NCBI RefSeq assembly: GCF_009557615.1
Contig: NZ_CP045652.1
Span: 744,001-808,000, forward strand
Length of the DNA stretch: 64,000 nt
Origin: Sphingobacteruim zhuxiongii
Lineage (GTDB): Bacteria; Bacteroidota; Bacteroidia; Sphingobacteriales; Sphingobacteriaceae
Direction: 5' to 3'
The position numbers and the translations under genes were made by a program. Positions 61,196 through 64,000 of this stretch are shown here, one piece after another (within the stretch, counting starts at the first letter, position 1; every line of letters begins with the position of its first letter). The notes below the pieces were generated by a model. That model worked only from the letters and a program-made list of their open reading frames with translations. It was not told the origin of the DNA and made no database searches.

Positions 61196-62551
61196 ATGAA
61201 GAAAGCGACTGTACTTGTTGTAGATGATGATCAGGATTTATTAACCGCCACCCGCATCCTGTTAAGACCTAATGTAAAAGAGGTTATCGTAGAACATAAC
61301 CCCGAAAAACTATTGAACATTCTGGAGAAAAATGCCGTGGATATCCTATTGCTGGATATGAATTTTAAGAGTGCAATTAACACGGGGAATGAAGGTTTGT
61401 ATTGGTTGGGGAAAGTAAAAGAGAGTTTTCCGCAAGTCCATGTTGTTATGATTACAGCATATGGTGCAGTTGATCTTGCTGTCAAATCGTTAAAACAAGG
61501 TGCAGCGGACTTTATTGTCAAACCTTGGCAAAATGAGCAGCTTTTGAGTACGCTGCAGACATTATTAGATGAGCAGAAAAATGTGAACCCAATCCAAAAA
61601 GGCAAACCCTTAACCGATGAGCAGGGGATTGTAGGCAAATCTGCTATTATGGACGATTTGTTTTACAAGCTCGACAAAGTGTCGCCAACAGAGGCTAACA
61701 TTTTAATTCTTGGAGAAAACGGTACAGGGAAAGATCTAATAGCAAATGCGATTCATCAACGTTCTTTGCGCAATAAAAAACCTTTTATTAAAGTAGACGT
61801 CGGTTCACTAACCGAAACACTCTTCGAAAGTGAGTTGTTCGGATATAAAAAAGGGGCGTTTACAGATGCGAGAGAAGACAGAAAGGGACGATTTGAAAAT
61901 GCAGATACAGGTACGCTATTTCTTGATGAAATTGGAAATATTAGTCTTCAGCAACAAGCTAAATTGCTTAGCGTATTGCAGAACCGCGCCGTAGTTCCGT
62001 TGGGGTCCAGTGCGGCTATACCCGTCGATATTAGACTTCTTTCGGCAACAAATGTTCCTTTAAAAGCGCTAGCAGATGAATCTAGATTTCGGAAAGATTT
62101 AATTTATCGAATAAATACCTTAGAGATACAAGTTCCTGCCTTACGTGATCGATTGGAGGATATCCCTTTATTAGCTAATCACTTCTTGGACTTCTATAAC
62201 CAGAAATACCATAAAAATATAGCTGGGATAGAAGCTGATGCATTGCAAAAACTGAAACAATATCATTTCCCAGGTAATGTACGGGAACTGCAATATAGTA
62301 TTGAACGTGCGGTAATAATGTCGGATCAATCGAGCCTTCGTGCGGATGATATATTATTCTCTCCCATCGAGTCTGTCCCGGAACCTTTGAATCAGGGTAA
62401 TGACTTCTCTTCTCACAACCTTGAAGAGATAGAGAGAAAGGCTATTAAGTCGGCAATTGAACGTTATAACGGGAATATTAGTAAAGCGGCCAAAGAATTA
62501 GGTTTAACACGAGCAACATTATACAGACGCCTAGAGAAATACAATTTATAA
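61196..62551 (+). CDS. NtrC-family sigma54-dependent response regulator
   Basis: 451 residues. Receiver with Asp11-12 acid pair, phospho-acceptor Asp54 (LLLDMNF), Thr87 and Lys109. AAA+ domain with Walker A GENGTGKD (173-180), GAFTDA at 220-225 (canonical GAFTGA with Gly to Asp) and Walker B LFLDE (242-246). A C-terminal Fis-type HTH (NISKAAKELGLTRATLYRRLEKY) can bind dyads such as those at 59739-59776. 16 bases after the TolC gene; kinase follows with a 4-base gap. Confidence 0.95.
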   Translation: MKKATVLVVDDDQDLLTATRILLRPNVKEVIVEHNPEKLLNILEKNAVDILLLDMNFKSAINTGNEGLYWLGKVKESFPQVHVVMITAYGAVDLAVKSLKQGAADFIVKPWQNEQLLSTLQTLLDEQKNVNPIQKGKPLTDEQGIVGKSAIMDDLFYKLDKVSPTEANILILGENGTGKDLIANAIHQRSLRNKKPFIKVDVGSLTETLFESELFGYKKGAFTDAREDRKGRFENADTGTLFLDEIGNISLQQQAKLLSVLQNRAVVPLGSSAAIPVDIRLLSATNVPLKALADESRFRKDLIYRINTLEIQVPALRDRLEDIPLLANHFLDFYNQKYHKNIAGIEADALQKLKQYHFPGNVRELQYSIERAVIMSDQSSLRADDILFSPIESVPEPLNQGNDFSSHNLEEIERKAIKSAIERYNGNISKAAKELGLTRATLYRRLEKYNL

Positions 62552-62555
62552 GCAA

Positions 62556-63875
62556 ATGTCGAGAATAGCAATTGCTGATTTTTTTAAAGTATTAACGATT
62601 CTTCTTTTATCCATAGGTATTGCCTATCTCGCATTCCTTGGGTACTATAGCTATGCTTTTGTCTCCTTTTTATTGACACTTTTCTTTGCCTATCGATTCA
62701 TCGCCAAGCATCGTTTTCTTATTAAACAGCTCCTTGAATTTTCAGAGGCGGTAAAATATCGAGATTTTACCCGCCGCTTTGTGGTTAAAAATGGGAATTC
62801 TGCCGAAGGGAAATTATTTCAAGCATTTAATCAGATCAATGAAATTTATAAAAATATAAGTATTGATCAGGCGCTTCAGCATCAGTATCTGAATAAGGTA
62901 ATTAATATGCTTGATACGGCGATCTTGTTCTTCCATGCGGATACCGGTAAGGTAATCTGGGTTAACGACGCCTTCAAATCATTGTTTCAAGTACCACACC
63001 TCGGTAATATATCAGGATTACAGCGTAGAAATGCAGATTTGTACGAGAAGACTATACAGCTGAAGGCGGGTAAGCAACAAATGGAAACAACGAGCTCAAG
63101 CTCTGGTAAGATCAAGGTACTTCTTCAATGTTCAGAATTTGAAACTCAGGACGGACAGTTTCGAATTGTAGTTTATCAAGATATCAATGAGGCGATCGAC
63201 GAGACGGAGACCAAAGCATGGCATAAACTTTTACGGGTTTTGACCCACGAGATTATGAATTCTATCGGTCCGATCAGTTCGCTTGCTGAAACCCTACACA
63301 GTCGATTGGAACAATGGGAGGGGGATCAGGATATCGATGATCTGAAGTTAGGAATATTCACAATCAAGCGTCGAAGCGAGGGTTTATTACAATTCGCGAA
63401 AAGTTACCGCCTAATCAATAAAGTTGATCAGCCGCAAGTTGCAGAAATCCTCCTTGTTCAGCTCTTTGAGAATATCTATCAGCTGCTTGAACCAACACTG
63501 CTGCAGAAAAATATCGATGTCGATATTATTATCAAAAATACCCGGATGGTACTACAAGCAGACATCAATTTGCTTGAGCAAGTGTTGATTAACTTATTGC
63601 TCAATGCAATCGAGGCCGTTAAGGACCAAGAGGAGCCTTATATCAGCTTAACCGCCCTAGAAAACGGTGGTCGTACTCAAATCAAGATTCAAGATAATGG
63701 TGTTGGAATGTCTTCTGAAATTCAAGAGCAGATTTTCACGCCTTTCTTCACGACTAAAAAAACTGGAACTGGTGTAGGGCTTACGCTTAGTAAACAAATC
63801 ATGTTAATGCACAAAGGAAATCTACTTGTCGACAGCAAAGAGGGGGAAGGAAGTGTGTTTACATTACAGTTTTAG
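62556..63875 (+). CDS. Histidine kinase with two adjacent membrane segments
   Basis: 439 residues. Two TM helices fill 8-30 and 31-50, with almost no periplasmic loop. A HAMP-like/PAS-like region follows (about 55-215, including LDTAILFFHADTGKVIWVNDAF). The phospho-acceptor is His231 in LTHEIMNSIGPI, and the ATPase domain has NLLLNAIEAV (N box), IQDNGVGMS (G1) and GTGVGLTLSKQIM (G2). Cognate kinase of the regulator at 61196. Resembles kinases that rely on a transporter to detect the signal (inference). Confidence 0.93.
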   Translation: MSRIAIADFFKVLTILLLSIGIAYLAFLGYYSYAFVSFLLTLFFAYRFIAKHRFLIKQLLEFSEAVKYRDFTRRFVVKNGNSAEGKLFQAFNQINEIYKNISIDQALQHQYLNKVINMLDTAILFFHADTGKVIWVNDAFKSLFQVPHLGNISGLQRRNADLYEKTIQLKAGKQQMETTSSSSGKIKVLLQCSEFETQDGQFRIVVYQDINEAIDETETKAWHKLLRVLTHEIMNSIGPISSLAETLHSRLEQWEGDQDIDDLKLGIFTIKRRSEGLLQFAKSYRLINKVDQPQVAEILLVQLFENIYQLLEPTLLQKNIDVDIIIKNTRMVLQADINLLEQVLINLLLNAIEAVKDQEEPYISLTALENGGRTQIKIQDNGVGMSSEIQEQIFTPFFTTKKTGTGVGLTLSKQIMLMHKGNLLVDSKEGEGSVFTLQF

Positions 63876-64000
63876 TGTCAAACATCGCCTAACAAACAAT
63901 TCCGCTCTCAAGCCAACATCAAAACGCAATTCTACCTTCTTTCTAACAGCACCGTTTATGCTATGATTTCTAATTTATCCAGTTTGGGAATGATGGGCAT
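63876..64000. other. Window end, no gene supported
   Basis: 125 bases after the kinase stop with no ORF, clear hairpin or promoter. The window ends here, so the context on the right is unknown. Confidence 0.6.

Overview
The window looks like a chromosome segment of a Bacteroidota species, probably Sphingobacteriaceae (Sphingobacterium/Pedobacter-like). The reasons are: AT-rich DNA; promoters of the TAnnTTTG (-7) type instead of a sigma70 TATAAT box; genes that mostly lack a Shine-Dalgarno; a BshA (bacillithiol) gene; a secreted DUF4468 protein; BlaI/BlaR1 with TonB_C domains; and a large expansion of FtsX/MacB-type permeases. This assignment is inference from gene content; no rRNA or tRNA gene was seen.

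Layout. (1) 64-606: a DUF892 ferritin-like gene. (2) About 735-13700 (perhaps to 14301): the early half of a temperate phage, almost all on the minus strand. It holds a DnaA-domain-IV protein, a C5 DNA methyltransferase, HNH and RusA nucleases, a homing-type HNH gene inserted at the head of rusA, replication and SSB-like proteins, a RecF/SMC-like ATPase and a KilA-N/KilAC antirepressor. A divergent CI/LexA-like repressor sits behind a symmetrical operator array. No integrase, terminase, capsid or lysis gene is present. (3) 14439-18671: ffh, then nuoA-nuoB-purK-purE. (4) 18700-24186: a Tat-exported TIM-barrel isomerase-like protein, an intact IS3-family element, frr, pyrH, bshA, arfB. (5) 24355-28145: a BlaI/BlaR1 sensor pair followed by an unknown lipoprotein and two free-standing TonB_C-type proteins. 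(6) 28147-30054: cbpM-cbpA chaperone pair and ferritin. (7) 30186-32922: a YtrA-type GntR regulator with an ABC transporter under its own operator. (8) 33053-41567: M28 peptidase, rpiB, tatC, and the fatty-acid/phospholipid block accC-accB-fabH-plsX-rpmF-yceD, then queH. (9) 41674-43694: a lipoprotein and a SirB1-like protein. (10) 43735-63875: a large ABC efflux locus with two MacB/LolD-type ATPases, five tandem about 800-residue FtsX/MacB permeases, a HlyD/MacA-type adaptor, a divergent TolC-type outer-membrane protein, an NtrC-type regulator and a histidine kinase.

The most interesting signal is in region 10. Three promoters (TolC-regulator-kinase operon, adaptor-ATPase-permease operon, and the distal permease-ATPase pair) share one geometry. 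Each has a TTTGGCA element (sigma54 -24-like). Two TGTTCG-N4-CGAACA dyads lie upstream, centred 62-63 and 84 bp from the GG. At the TolC promoter both dyads are perfect; at the other two promoters they are degenerate. This points to one NtrC/sigma54 regulon that ties the whole 20-kb locus to its own two-component system. The kinase has only two adjacent membrane segments and no periplasmic sensor, so one or more of the five permeases may act as the sensor (inference).

A second notable feature is at rusA in the phage region. A homing-type endonuclease gene separates a 17-codon rusA start remnant from a complete rusA whose first 17 codons keep the protein (14/17 residues) but differ at most third positions. 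This is the pattern expected if the mobile gene carried in a recoded replacement 5' end.
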